A DNA stretch of 64,000 bases. Origin: Zygaena filipendulae (taxonomy: Eukaryota; Arthropoda; Insecta; Lepidoptera; Zygaenidae). The number at the start of each line of letters is the position of its first letter. Positions within the stretch are counted from its first letter, which is position 1. The notes under the pieces are model-generated. The model saw only the letters and a list, made by a program, of their open reading frames with translations. It had not been told where the DNA came from and made no database searches. The stretch lies in the NCBI GenBank assembly GCA_907165275.2, contig OU015673.1:3735001-3799000 (forward strand), in the 5' to 3' direction. Made by a program: the position numbers and the translations under genes. Shown here in pieces: positions 40,101 to 51,821 of this stretch.

Positions 40101-40254
40101 TTTGAAATTAGTTATAAGTATAAAATATCTCTAAATAACTCAGCTGTTTAAAGTGGTTCTTTTTACGATTTGAACGTCATACATCAATATTTAATGCTTA
40201 TATATTTTTGTTGTATTATAAAGTATGTTGCTATTTCCCGCTTATTTTTCTAAT

Positions 40255-40540
40255 ATCTGGGTCACCGAGCTTCGCTCGTTGTGTATAGCGCCATCTGTTG
40301 TTGAGTAAAAAAACAACACTCATTTTTCATTGCCGAAAACACGGATAAAACGACGTTTTCTAAAAATGAAACCTAGCTAGATCGATTAATCGTCCCCGAA
40401 ACCCCCTGCATACTAAATTTCATGAAAATCGTTGGAGCCGTTTCCGAGATTCAGATTTTAATCTGTAATCTGTATGAATTAGCATGCAAAGAATACAGAA
40501 TACAATTATATATATACAAGAACTGCTCGTTTAAAGATAG
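40255..40540 (+). repeat. dispersed repeat with an ATATATATAC tail
   Basis: Starts near GGGTCACCGAGCTTCGCTCG and has ATTTCATGAAAATCGTTGGA, GCCGTTTCCGAGATTCAG and an ATATATATACAAGAACTGCT end. This order recurs in many lepidopteran genomes from general knowledge; only one copy was seen here. Confidence 0.45.
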
Positions 40541-40552
40541 TAGATAGGTATA

Positions 40553-40701
40553 AATAAAAATGAAAGTTTGTATGTCTGTCCTCTATGCGGTTCGAAACCA
40601 TTAGTCTGATTGTGATGAAACTTTGGCGGGTTGTTCTGTCTGCGTCCACAAAGGTTCCTAAACACAAAAGTCACGCGGGTGAAACCGCGGGGCACAGCTA
40701 G
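40553..40701 (+). mobile_element. Lep1-like Helitron, short
   Basis: From ATAAATAAAAATGAAAGTTT to GTGAAACCGCGGGGCACAGCTAG before T. Directly downstream of another repeat, so the two may have been co-transposed or nested. Confidence 0.65.
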
Positions 40702-43494
40702 TTCAGAATAAAATTGGATGGTGTAAAAATAGAAAAAATATTAGAAACTAAAGGCTTCGACGTTAAAAACGGATTTTTCTTTTATGCTAAAAGCTTGGAT
40801 GAACGGGAATTTCTTAAAATTTCAGTTCTCTTCGTTGAATTTATTAGTGCGATGAATTTTGTTGGGATGAACGAGAGTATTCCAATTGTATTAGGCATAA
40901 TTTTTTTTAAACACCTCTAAAATTGGTACAATCGAAACACTGAGCTCCCACCCCATGCGTTGGATTGGTTTCCAATTTGATAAAGCGCCACATTTATATA
41001 ATCAATTAGTCAGCGATTTCGTTCAGAAACCGCCATTATTCGTGTAAAAGCGCAGTGTGTATGCGGCTTTTGTGATAGCAGGAGCGGCTTTTTGCCTCTG
41101 TTTTTTCATTTCTTTTTTTCCTCATAATAGGGGTAATATAAACGTGTCGGGACTGACACCTTTGCGGACCCCACAGGCGGTAGTATTAGGAGAGCGGAAT
41201 AATTTGTGGGATAATAAAATATAATAATTGTGAGTTCACAGTGTGTATGTGTCGACACAAAGTGCTCTTTGATTGCATTTTGATATTTTTTTAAGGTTTG
41301 CTCTGCGATTTTATTTATGCTTTATTTTTATTTACAATTTTGAACCAGTTTTCAATGTATTTTTTTCAGTATTAGGTAAATGTGAATTGTATACCTTTAT
41401 GCGCAACATGAAAATATGTGTACATGCAAAGTAAGCCTTCTCCCCACTTCGTGATTCAAACCTTCAACTTTTTCGTATTGATTTAGTTAGGAATGTCATA
41501 GTTAAAGCATTACTAGTGCTTTATAACAAAGCTTTGTAGAGAAAAATATGCTAGTGTGTTTGCGTACTTATAAAGGTATGTATAACTCAAAAACTATTTG
41601 ACCGATTTAAAAGATTCTCTTTCACTTATAGGAAGCTACGATGTTCTTAAATGGCATAAGATACCTACCTAGCGACTGGGATCGACTAGTATTGTATAAA
41701 TGTGATATTAATACAGAAGTGAAATATGTAAATGTAGAGCCTACTCTATAAATATATCAATTAAATTATTTGTCAAAATGTGTTGCTAGTTTTTATCCTG
41801 ACATATTAAAGGCAAAAGCAACGATCATAGTGCCGGCTGATTATCGAGATTGCATCGATGTAATAACAGTAGGTAACGTCATATTTACCTGCCACACACT
41901 TGTGTGTGTGCACTAGTAACTGTTATCGTGATTCGAAGTCAATGTTTTGACCATTTATAAAGTGATTATTTTTTTATGTTTATAGTGACCTACCGTAACA
42001 GCTAAGGTTTGTTATGAAACTCAGAGTAAATAATGAATGTCTCAATTACACATGTATTTAGTTTACTAAAAAATTGACACCACATTATATGGGTCGGTAC
42101 CTAAAGCGCTTCGTGACACTCCGTGTTTGGACAAAAACTGGCGAACTTTTTTCCATGAGCAGAGGTAATCATTATAACCTACTTCAATAATAACTATAAA
42201 ACTAATAGCATAGATCTTTGCACAAAAATATTACACGATAAAATAGCTATTTCATACTATCTATTCTTGCAAACTAATATCCCGCGGTACAGGGGTGGGG
42301 GGGATGTGAAAAAAGTTATTTCCGTTGTGAAATATTATACAATATTATAAGGAATGACTTCCTCAATCAAGCCGGGCGCTCTCAGTAACAAATGAGTTCA
42401 AACTTCAAATGACTGTTTAGCATTTTACGTGTTAATCTTCTAACATATGGAGCATAGACAATTCCCGCTTTCTTTACTATATGTCTGTTCAAATTTGAAA
42501 TCCCCTTTGTTAACGGCATGACGTCTTCTTTTTGGTTAACAACAATAGTTTTTTTGCAATGTCCGTGTAAATTACGCTCATAAATTGTTGAGTTTTACAC
42601 GTTTTTTTTTAGAAGACCTTGCCGAATGACTCGCATCAACTTAAAGGTCTTTAGAAGCTCATTGATTGCCCCTGTTATGTTATTAAGTGGTTAATTTTTT
42701 ATAATAGGCTTTCATTACGTGAAGTTATCGGCATTAATTTCATAAACGAATTTACTTAATTGAGAAAGCCAGTTGCGCTTAAGCCGGTGATTTATTTTAA
42801 AGCTGCCATTTTTCGAAATGTTAGTGGGTTCATTTAGCCGTTTAAATTTCAAGTACTTACCTACGTACCTACATACCTATAAAACGAAACCAGAATTTAA
42901 TTTAACTATAGCATCGGTTGTCATTTGATAACATAGTTTTTGGAACTGAGCTTGCTTCATTTTATCTACGGTTTTTCGGGATTTTATTCCAACTCCTCTT
43001 GTAAGATTAAAATAAACATGACTATGGTGAAAATTAATTTCATTTTCATTTTCAATTTCATTTCCATGCGGCTTTTTTTTATACCCACAGATTTTTTTTA
43101 CTTTTTGGCGCTACTGTCACTCCCTAAGTAGGTACCTAACCTACATAATATTTTAAATGAACTCAAAATTGTCGTAACTCCTCTTTCTACGAACCGATTG
43201 TGAAAATACAACTAAAACAAGCTTATATTTCGAGTTGGAGTATGAACATTGTTATTAAATGTCAATAATTGAGTTGAATTCCTTCCGTAGCCGTTATTTG
43301 TGATCCGCCTACAAACAGACAGAATAAACAACATCATAACGCTACAGAGAGTTACACAAACAGTGTCTTAACGCGTAACTCGTGATGCTTAATAAAAAAG
43401 TTCCCTGCCGTGCCCGAAGAAGTTTCACTTGAACAACGTTGACAAGTATCTAAAAGAGACACACATTTGCACGTTCAGAAATGTACCTGTAGAT

Positions 43495-43745
43495 ATAATG
43501 ACAGCGCGAGAGCGCCGTTCGTGTCTCATCACATTCTAATAATTGTGCCGTGTGCGTTCTGAAATCATTCAATTAAATATGTGGAATGCCGCCCTGTAAT
43601 CATAATATAATCGGGCGAGGCGCACTGCCGAGGCAAAGCCACACACACCCTGTAGTTAGAGGCGTTAGTTCCGATCTCGATCACTAACATCTTCATCGAT
43701 TGCCCTTCTAAACGGCCGGCAAAGAGAATTGATGACTTAACCTCT
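43495..43745. promoter_or_regulatory. candidate cis-regulatory island
   Basis: Unique-looking sequence with TCTAATAATTGTG, CAATTAAATATG (homeodomain-like), ATCATAATATAATCGGGCG and CATCGATTGCC words, denser in CpG than its surroundings. It lies about 5.5 kb 3' of the lbx exon, in the presumed intron. Confidence 0.22.
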
Positions 43746-44944
43746 TTTTATTTTTTTAATTGGTCAAAACTACGTTACTTACTATTGACAACACAATACT
43801 TTTCACGCGTTGGTAATAATTACCTATATTATATAAGTACATAAGTATCTAAAAATACGGAGTCTGTAAGTGAAATATTTTCTTATTTTATTAACCGACT
43901 TCCACAAAGGAGAAGGTTATGCATTCTGCTATGTATGTTTTTTGTTTTTTTTTTAATTATCATGGATATCTAGTGAAATTGCAAATTTTTAAGTTATAAA
44001 ACTTAAACAGGTATTAACGCTTTCAGGAATTAGGTAAATTGAATTTTAAAAAAAGAAAAATTTGTGCTAATTCTATTGTAGGTAAGTAATGTCAGTTAAA
44101 AATAGGTAGGTTAAAATTTTCTTTGAACAAAGTACTAATTCTGCTGCTACCAACCGCATTTTTACCCAATTGCATTACAGTAATTTTTCATCATAGGTAG
44201 GTATAGGTCCTACCTACATACTGTAAATTTTTAATAAAGAAAAACTTCAATCCAGCTTTATTAATATGTATATTTAGGTACCTAACTGCTTTAAAGTCAA
44301 AGTAAAAACCCCTTATAAGTTGATATAGAACTATCAATTAAGCTACTCAATATTCAAGCGTAGCTTAAGTAGTAGTATAGCTATCAAATGACAACATTTC
44401 AATTAAACTGATTATATACCTACTTAATATCAGTATTAATATTTCTATAATGTAACTAGGTACATGGTGCTCATTAACTGAACATATACAGTCATGAACA
44501 AAGTACTCACTTACAAATATTTTGAACACTTTAAGTCTTAAAATATAAATTTTTATCATTATCTGTTCTAAGAAAGATAGTCTTTATTTTTATGTAGAGT
44601 CAGTTGCAAAAGAGACAAATGAAACAAGATCACATAGTTTTTATTAAGCGTGGGCAATTGTTATATTATGTATTGGTACATGTCTACTGGTTGTAGATAC
44701 CTATAACTTCCCCCATAAGCGACAAAATCCTGATTAGTGGCGAAATATTTATTTCCTAAAAACATTCATATTTGTAGAGGTAGTGGTTATTTTTACGCTT
44801 TAAAAGCTCTTAAAATCTCATTTGTTTGCCAATAAAAAAGACTGAAGTAACTGAAGTTTAGTAAATAACCGAAGTTATGTAAAAATAATATTAGACAAAC
44901 TTTTAAATGTTACCTACTCACTTCCAAATGGTTGCTTCTGCCCA

Positions 44945-45233
44945 TTACTATGGTTTTAGGCGTGTTAATTTTGGAAACCCCGTGGAAATTCCGCGATAAA
45001 AATGCTCTACATACTTTTCTGTACCCCTGACAACGTATACAATGGAAAATTTAATGCAGATTCCCCCGTGTTAATTTCGGAGTTTGTGCGGGAATTATGG
45101 GATAAAAGTAACTTATGTCCTTCTTCGTACACCTAACAACGTGTACGCAAAATTTCATGATGATCAGTTAAGCCGTTACGACTTGAAAGCGTAACAAACA
45201 AACAAACTCATTTCCACATTTAAATAGTAAGGA
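44945..45233 (-). mobile_element. two tandem Lep1-like Helitron copies, inverted
   Basis: The right copy (about 45066-45233) begins, on the minus strand, TCCTTACTATTTAAATGTGG and runs through GCGTAACAAACAAAC's complement and TGATCATCATGAAATTTTGC to AACTCCGAAATTAACACG. A second 3' half (about 44955-45060) follows, again with CAGGGGTACAGAAAAGTATG. Head-to-tail arrangement of 3' halves is common for Helitrons. Confidence 0.6.
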
Positions 45234-45500
45234 TTGGGTGTTTATATCTAGAATATAAATTTGATGTCCTTTTTTTAACAAAACATTAAGATTGTGAATT
45301 TAGTTGAATTTGAAGAATTGCTGATGTGGTATGGATGTTCATTGCTATACCGATATCTATCTTTTTTTATCTCTAAAAAGGTCAAAAATAGCAATGATGC
45401 AAATAATTGCAGCATGTAAGGGTATCTAATGAATAAATTGGATTATTATTTAAGTATGTAAGAAACAATATAAATCACAAAATGTTACTTATATGCATAT

Positions 45501-45546
45501 CTGATGCTTATATGCAGTACAAAATGGTACTGCATATAAGCATCAG
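45501..45546. repeat. perfect 20-bp stem hairpin, six-base loop
   Basis: CTGATGCTTATATGCAGTAC, loop AAAATG, then the exact complement. Beyond the core, ACTTATATGCATAT at the left and TGCATACGTAAGT at the right extend the stem imperfectly to about 45487-45561, some 75 bases in all. The size and shape are like a microRNA precursor, but a small inverted duplication is as likely. Confidence 0.65.
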
Positions 45547-47247
45547 CTCACTGCATACGTAAGTTCTTGGAAAACGATCGCTTAGAAAGGCTAATTCAGT
45601 GCTAAGTAGGTACCTAAGAGTATATAAAGATATTAAAACCTTGGGTAAATTTACACCGTCCATGTGTAAATGACTTTAATATAAGGTTTTATGTTGTATT
45701 AAAAGGTATTTTACAATAAGTATAGGTGTGTAAGTACCTACTGTGCAGTCATCAAATACGTATTAACGGCAGTAGGTAGGTAGGTGTGTGGATGCAAAAA
45801 AAGCGATACTCGTAATATTATAATGTAACTAGAAGTGATGACATCCTTATTGCAATGGTAATAGATGCGGGTGTTGTATTCAATTTGAGATCTGTTTGTG
45901 CGATTATTGTATTTAGATAGGTACGTAGGTACCTACAGTGAATGCAGGTAGAAGTGTACTGAAACTATAAGTTCATTGAAAATCGTAGATTGTCATTTAG
46001 CTCACTGGTTTTTCATATCTCATTAAGATTTTTTTTAGAGATAATCTATTATTAATTATTATTTCCATAGATTAAAGACCTGTCAACAAGTTACGTGATA
46101 TCTATATACTTGAATACAAATAAAATCTGTGAAACACATTTTTTTTTTTTAAATTTCACAAACTATACTGAGTGTTACAGAAAGGTACAGTCATATTTGA
46201 AGATTGCGTTTATGTTATCATCTGCAATGATTTGACTCAAGTAACAGAACCAGTACGATGGATTAAACTATCCATGAAGCAAGATTTGTCTTCATTAACT
46301 TGTCTATAAAATAGCTAACTGGTGATAAACTGTACTAAACGATCTTAAACCCGTTACTTGAAACCGATTTATGACCTACCCAGTGATATGATATGTTTAT
46401 TTTATTGCGAAAGTAGGCGTTAAAAATATTTTTGTTTTAGTTGTGAATTAAGTTGTGAAACTAATTGTAAAATATTTGAATGAAATATAAAGTTGTGAAA
46501 TTGTAAAGTTAGGTTTTTTGGCTAAATACCACGGTCAAATTACTGTCTAAGAATATCCGATCACGATGGTGAAATATGACTACACCTTTTTGTAACACTT
46601 TGTATAAGTAAGCACCTACTGTACTAAAAATAAAAACTGTTTACTATAGTTTAACATGCAAAGGATATTTATATTAAACATGCCTCTTACATGAATATCC
46701 ATGTCGCAATGCACAATATTGTCACTGGACATAGTAGGTTATGTTTTTTTATCACTCAGTGCCCTTACTGTTATTTTTTAAATTTTTCTATTTAATCATT
46801 CAACAGCATTCATACTTATGTGTTTTATAGCTGGATTTCGCTGTTTCGATTCTAAACAGACAACCTTAAATTTGTTCTCATATAATTAGTAACATCACCG
46901 TGTATCTATGTATACATATATAGACAAACGAACGCTTCCCGCCCAATTTATTCCCGCATAATGTTGGTAGCCCGTTCATCACTTTACTATTTCTTGGGAT
47001 AAGTAGTTAATTTGTACTAAAGATAGAAGGCATGGAAGGTAGCAATTTTGGTCTGATTTTTGCGCAATTTGCCATTGCCTCTCTCCCGTGTATATGAGGG
47101 CAAGGGAGATAAATATTTCCTTTACCTAAATAATTAAATAATTAACTCATCGGCCCTCAAGTAAGAGAAACAATATCAATATCAAGTATCTATCAATATT
47201 GCAATGAGTGCATGCTCGGGTAGTAAGAATAAAAATATTATAAACTT

Positions 47248-47410
47248 TAGCTGTGCCTCAGGTTTTCATCCGCCTTCGAGCATTCGGTAATGAAAATGAG
47301 CAATAAAAGTTGCCTGAGTTACTCCTTATAACATCTGCTATCTACTAGTCAAAGCCTCATCAAAATCGGTCCAGCCATAACGGAGATTAGCCGGAACAAA
47401 CAGACAATTT
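47248..47410 (-). mobile_element. inverted relative of the 14440-14625 repeat
   Basis: On the minus strand: GTCTGTTTGTTCCGGCTAAT, CTCCGTTATGGCTGGACCGA, then AAAACCTGAGGCACAGCTAAA, a mutated CTAG end. It matches the plus-strand copy at 14440-14625. Confidence 0.55.
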
Positions 47411-49027
47411 CAAGTATTGTTTATTTTGTTTTATGAACCAAATGAACACTTTCTTGTGAATTTAATAAAAAGCTGTTATTTCAACATTACAAACAGTAAG
47501 TTTTAGTGCAGGTGCGTATAGATAACTGATGGTAAGCCCTCAGTCAACTGTACAACTGTCAATCATAACATGCTTGTTCATACATCACGAGCATTGAACA
47601 TTGAGCATGTTGCACGCAGCACGCTGCACGACACATCCGTTGCGAATGGAAACAATGGGAGCAATGAGCAATGGTCATTGATCTCCAGACCGATCGCGAT
47701 ATTTTATAACGAATCTATGTAAACAAATCGAAAGTGTTATTTCGTAGAATTTATTGACTTGTCTAGGTATTTGTTTAATTTGACATATTAAATTGAATTT
47801 TATTATTACGATTTTAATCTAACTTTCCAGAATGCAGAGATACTTACCTACAAATCGCAGGTTCAAATGAACAAAAAAATGTGCATATTTATTTTTATAG
47901 GTAAAATTAGAATTATTAGTTTTTTTTTAAAGATACCTACTTATTTTGCAACGGAAGCGTAATAGGTATCTCCGGTAAATTAGGCCTCATGTTCTAATGA
48001 CCATAACAGGTTACAATTAATGTTTTTCCATAAACATTGAGCAAACAGCTCTCGCAAATGGACTCTACTAATCTCAGCGTCCCATGTCCTAAGTCCTAAC
48101 CCACTTATTTTCGTAGGGATACGAAGCTAGATACCTACCTACCTACTATCTAGCGGTTATTTGCGTTTTATTTGTTATAAGCGCCATCGCCATTTGGATT
48201 ATCATACAATTTTTCAAGGAGTCAATTTTTTAAACTGAATTTTTCAATAATATTCGGTACAAACCCAAATTTCACTTTTCATACTTCAGTCGGTTTGTCA
48301 AACCACAGTAGTTATATTTTTTTTGGATGTAGCTCCGTATCTACTGATATTAATAATTGATATGCCGTCATTCATTCATACAATCTAATATTAACTGAAC
48401 AAATCTGACAAAAGATAATTAAAAGAAATTAATAATACGGTTCTTTATATTTAATTTTGAAAAATTGCTGCAATCATGCTGCAATAGAGTTATCCAAAAG
48501 TGCCTTTGCATCCTCGGAAAAAAATATTTTAAGTCAGTTTAGTTTTGAGACATCCTGTTTATAGTTATAGATATAAAACTGTGATTTGATGTGGGGATTC
48601 TAGAATAAAAAATGTGGTTAGGATTTAACAAATTAAAGTTAATTGACCAAACAAACAGTTGATGTTACATAGTAGGTAATATAATTTTTGTGATATCCAT
48701 AAACATGTAGGTAGAGTCCCAAAAATCTTAATTTAACTTTTTGGACTCTACAATTGAATTCCGTTGAAAATTCTAGAGAAAAAATATTTTCTTATGAGCT
48801 GATAAAAGCATTGCAAATATAATTTTAACAAAGAGAATAGAACATTCAAATAAATTTCAAATCGAATATTGAACTATAAAGCCTTAAACTTCTTAACGGG
48901 CTGATAATACGTTTACTAGGTACCAACTTAAGAGCTCAAGTGTTAAGTTACCTATTAGATATTTAAGATTTTTAATTTTCCATCTTAAATGACAAACGAA
49001 CGTTTATAATTCACATAATTTGAACTA

Positions 49028-49040
49028 CTACGTACCTCCA
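49028..49040 (-). other. 5' splice donor of the lbx first coding exon
   Basis: Read on the minus strand the junction is TGGAG|GTACGTAG, close to the metazoan donor consensus (MAG|GTRAGT). The exon ends at 49036 and the intron starts at 49035. The frame hits a TAG a few bases into the intron, so splicing is needed for a functional protein. A phase-1 break just after the SKTF motif agrees with the position of the intron before the homeodomain exon in vertebrate LBX genes. Confidence 0.7.
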
Positions 49041-49558
49041 TTGTCAGTGTTGTTGGCTTCGAAAGTTTTGCTCGTCATATGGAACAAGGCATCCAGGGGT
49101 GTATGCGGCGCGTTGTTGCCCTGCTGGGACGCGCGCCGCGGTTCCGAGCAGCAGTCTGATGCGGACGATGATCTCTCCGACGCCGAGTCGCAGCACTCCG
49201 CTGGCGCCAGCTCCCGCGGTCTCAGCAGCCCTAAAGCAGCCAACCTCCAGCGCTCCCCGTCCAACAAAGCCGCACCGGCCAAGCGCTGCAACCGCTGCAA
49301 TCTCTCAAATCCCGACGCGTCCCAGGGGCGCACTATACGCGGCGGCGTTCGGGGACTGTGCGACAAAATGTCCAATATAGAAAAACTCTTCACACCCTCC
49401 CCCCGTCTCTCCTCAACCGGCTCCGAGGCCATTTTCAAACGCTTCAACGGTCTGAAGTAGTCGTGCGGCGAAGGCGACCGCGACGGCGCCGGCGACGGAC
49501 GCCCCACACTGATATCGTCCTCGGAACAACTGTGGCCGGACATCGACTCCTCTTCCAT
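49036..49558 (-). CDS. lbx: ladybird/Lbx-family homeobox protein, first coding exon (partial)
   Basis: This exon encodes the N-terminal 174 residues of a nuclear homeobox transcription factor; the homeodomain itself is not in it. Seen: an acidic, Ser-rich start (residues 1-20), a Pro/Ser-rich stretch (20-32), a basic patch RPLKRLK (36-42), an engrailed-homology-1 motif FSILDIL (59-65), a low-complexity Arg/Leu/Ala then Ser/Cys-rich middle (85-140), and TPLDALFHMTSKTF at 153-166. Known: vertebrate LBX1 has an FSIEDIL eh1 motif, which recruits Groucho-type co-repressors, and a PL.AL...SKTF segment just before the intron that precedes the homeodomain. Both motifs and their order match here. The ATG is chosen because CAAACA-like context (ATAAACAATGG) precedes it and an in-frame stop lies 12 bases upstream. 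Reading continues into an in-frame stop at about 49028, but a consensus donor at 49035/49034 ends the exon in phase 1. Other eh1-bearing NK-class proteins (NK1, Tlx) are less likely because of the SKTF motif. Ladybird proteins specify muscle, heart and neural or epidermal cell identity in insects. High GC contrasts with the AT-rich flanks. Confidence 0.8.
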
Positions 49559-49870
49559 TGTTTATATATCCATCACACAACAACAACAGTCGTCAATGGT
49601 TGATCGGAGTTCGAATTGTTTGTATCACACGGCACCGTTGCACGTTGTTAGCGCGGGATACGGCTGACGGGTCGACGCGCCTCGGTCAACTGACGTAGCG
49701 AGTGACAGCCAGGAGACGGGCGGTGAGGGTAGGCGTGCTCGCTTCCCGGCTGACCAATGGGAGCAGGCTGTTTCGTTGCCGCAGCGTCGCGATTGGTCGA
49801 CTCGAGCTCGCGGGGCGCGTTCGAATGTCATTCTCGACGCTCCAATAAAACTTTTTAATCCGGCCCCGTG
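49559..49870 (-). promoter_or_regulatory. lbx 5' UTR and CpG-rich, TATA-less promoter
   Basis: This GC-rich block lies directly upstream of the start codon. CCAAT boxes (either orientation) are at 49754-49758, 49792-49796 and 49842-49846. A possible arthropod initiator TCAGTT reads 49693-49688 on the minus strand, with A+1 at 49691; this would give a 133-base 5' UTR. An AGCCG word at about +27 to +31 resembles a downstream promoter element but is one base off the usual +28 spacing. There is no TATA box about 30 bases before the initiator. The block is seen directly; the start site is an inference. Confidence 0.5.
49562..49573 (-). CDS. four-codon upstream ORF (Met-Asp-Ile-stop)
   Basis: On the minus strand ATGGATATATAA sits immediately before the main start, in the same frame, with only ACA between its stop and the main ATG. 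If the transcript starts upstream, scanning ribosomes meet this ATG first (context GTGTGATGG, weaker than the main site). It is probably a modest translational brake on the homeobox protein. It is seen directly; the regulatory role is inferred. Confidence 0.4.
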   Translation of the reverse strand: MDI

Positions 49871-50389
49871 TTGGGGGAAGAGATTCGTGGTGTGATTAAT
49901 TTAGCTCGCGGCGGGGGGACGCGGGGTGAGGCAGGAGTGAGCGAGGGAGCGAGGAGGGGGCTTGATAATTATCAGGATGAAGACGCCGATTCTAACTACC
50001 GGACGCGTTATTTAGCTTCGGAAAAATTGACGTTTGTCATTAGAGACGATGGCTGCACTTTCTCAGTTACGTCATGTTAGCGGGCGATTAGCAATGGCCA
50101 TTTTAATAATTTTGCACATATATACAATAGTTATCTATTCATTTTACATAGCTTTCAGCTGAAACTTTGCTTGGTCAACAAAGTACTTATCTACATGTAC
50201 TTATGCTTTAACTTACTAACTCTACTATGCTATATAGAGGAAAAGTACCTAAGATGATTTATAAGTTATTTTTATATACTTCCTCAGGTACCTACCTACT
50301 CGTCTACTTATTAGGTATGTTTTTGTTTAACTTTCCTCTTACTGATAACGGGTAATCTCTGGATCTACCTAGTGAATCAATTTTGAAAA

Positions 50390-50507
50390 GTGAAATATCA
50401 CTTATAAGAAGCTACGGTAGTCCCGAGTGACATAAAGTACTTTTCATTCCGGATATCCCGCGGGAATTCCGAAATTACCGTGGGTGAAACTGCGGGGGAA
50501 CAGCTAG
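50390..50507 (+). mobile_element. Helitron-type repeat, 3' part
   Basis: ATCACTTATAAGAAGCTACG begins a variant body (a degenerate relative lies at 41600-41690). Then CCCGCGGGAATTCCGAAATT and GCGGGGGAACAGCTAG close it before T. Confidence 0.6.
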
Positions 50508-50849
50508 TAGCAGTAAAATAGCCAAATGTAGAGTTTTTTTGTTTACATATTAATAATTCATGAATGCTCGATTCATATCGATAAAAACTGTTTCATATTG
50601 TTACTTACAATTAATAATTAATTGTGCGTCAGAAGTCCGGTATTCTTTTGGAAACTCATTGATCAATCGACATTAAAAGTAGGTAAACTTTGTCGTTTTC
50701 CATGCAGCCTCGACCTAATCAAGTAGCAGCTACTCGTATAGGAAGGAAGTAGATACATAAAGAGACACAAATTAACAGATGAACTCAGAACTTAAACTGG
50801 TAATGGCATTGGCATTTTGATTAAATTTTGTAACTTAAAAGATAGTATA

Positions 50850-51014
50850 GCTTTTATCCCGGAATTCCCGCGAGAACTCCGGAATTAATGCGGGGAACAG
50901 CTAATCACCGTAAACTACTGTCAGGGATACAAAGAAGGACATAGAGTACTTTTTTCCCGGAATTCCCGCGGGAACTCCAAAATTACCGCAGATTAAATCG
51001 CGGGGGACAGCTAG
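50850..51014 (+). mobile_element. two tandem Helitron 3' halves
   Basis: CCCGGAATTCCCGCGAGAAC ends at AACAGCTAA, and after about 30 bases CAGGGATACAAAGAAGGACA and CCCGCGGGAACTCC lead to GGGGGACAGCTAG before T at 51014. Confidence 0.6.
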
Positions 51015-51821
51015 TACTTTTATATATGTTAGATTGATAGTTATAACCACAACCAGTACCGACTAAACTCATCATTAGTATAATCATAGATACGTAGGTA
51101 CCTATCTATAATAAATTAAGTATCATATATCACCTACTTATCCCAAATAATTCGGTATTAATAATTCGGTAGCCTGGAAGAGATCGCTTTATAGTGATAA
51201 GGCTGCCATTTGGAGCCACTTAATACTTTCTGTTTCTAAATATTTTTTTTTATTGTACTGTATGTGGTGTTCAATAAAGTGTTTTTCTTTCATTCATTTC
51301 ATAATTAAACATCACAGATTATTATTTATCAATTTTCGGTTATATAATATCGTTTCCGTTAAACCATTACCCGTTAAAGAAACACCGAAATTAGTTAATT
51401 CTCCACTCGGCCATTTTGGGTCCGTTTGTTTACATTATAGGTACCGTCACACTCCGTGGAGCACGGGCCGACTGGTGTGGAAAAAGTAATCTAATTCGAC
51501 ATCGGGGCCATAATATCGACCCGACAAATGGGATTGGTGTGCAGTGACTTTGAAATAAACACACATAGGTATAGGAAATTAGGGGTGTTCTCGAATCTGA
51601 AGTTTATTCAGGTGCTTCTGCACTGCGCCTAAGTACCAACATCGATCTTGTGATTAGATACCTAAGCAGAGTAAAATGCTCGTAGCTGTCATTTGTTTAA
51701 GGACATTTAAATTAACCGTTTTTCTCTGTTTTATCTATAGGTACCTGGAAGGTGGAATCGAATGAACACACGGAATTCAGATTTAGAAACAATTGATATG
51801 ACGTCAGTATTTGATCTTTAT

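Larger units (their letters stand above)
31977..40254. other. gene-free stretch
   Basis: No exon recognised. It contains a SINE (34340-34487), a short AAT microsatellite, an inverted repeat-tail copy at 34838 and a G/C-rich repeat at 36895-37110. Repeat-poor islands, possibly regulatory, lie at about 33890-34200, 35940-36020, 36590-36760 and 39230-39480. Confidence 0.4.
1..49035 (-). other. presumed first intron of lbx, or intron plus downstream intergenic DNA
   Basis: No convincing coding exon was found in this 49 kb on either strand. I looked on the minus strand for the reverse complement of a WFQNRRAK-like block (the homeodomain recognition helix) and did not see it. The next exon is therefore probably beyond base 1, which would make the intron longer than 49 kb. 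The other possibility is a short or diverged exon missed by eye. The sequence is AT-rich, full of short interspersed repeats, with scattered GC-richer islands. Long introns that hold enhancers are usual for developmental homeobox genes. Confidence 0.4.
40702..49035. other. gene-free stretch next to the lbx exon
   Basis: No recognised exon. It holds tandem inverted Helitrons (44945-45233), a perfect hairpin (45501-45546), an inverted repeat copy (47248-47410) and AT-rich filler. Repeat-poor, GC-richer segments at about 40920-41200, 42780-42850, 43370-43745 and 47540-47710 may be regulatory. Confidence 0.4.

Noticed and set aside
41330..41355. TTTTGAACCA on the plus strand as a possible complement of the WFQN homeodomain word
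   Set aside because: The complement reads W-F-K-I with no following Arg-Arg and no surrounding homeodomain residues.
49020..49460. 146-codon open frame on the plus strand across the lbx exon, with another at 49099-49380
   Set aside because: These are antisense shadows of a GC-rich coding exon. Their translations are low-complexity and lack motifs, while the minus frame has eh1 and SKTF motifs and a matching splice donor.
49625..49831. 68-codon minus frame starting upstream of the lbx start
   Set aside because: It lies in the CpG-rich promoter and starts before the likely transcription start; no protein features.
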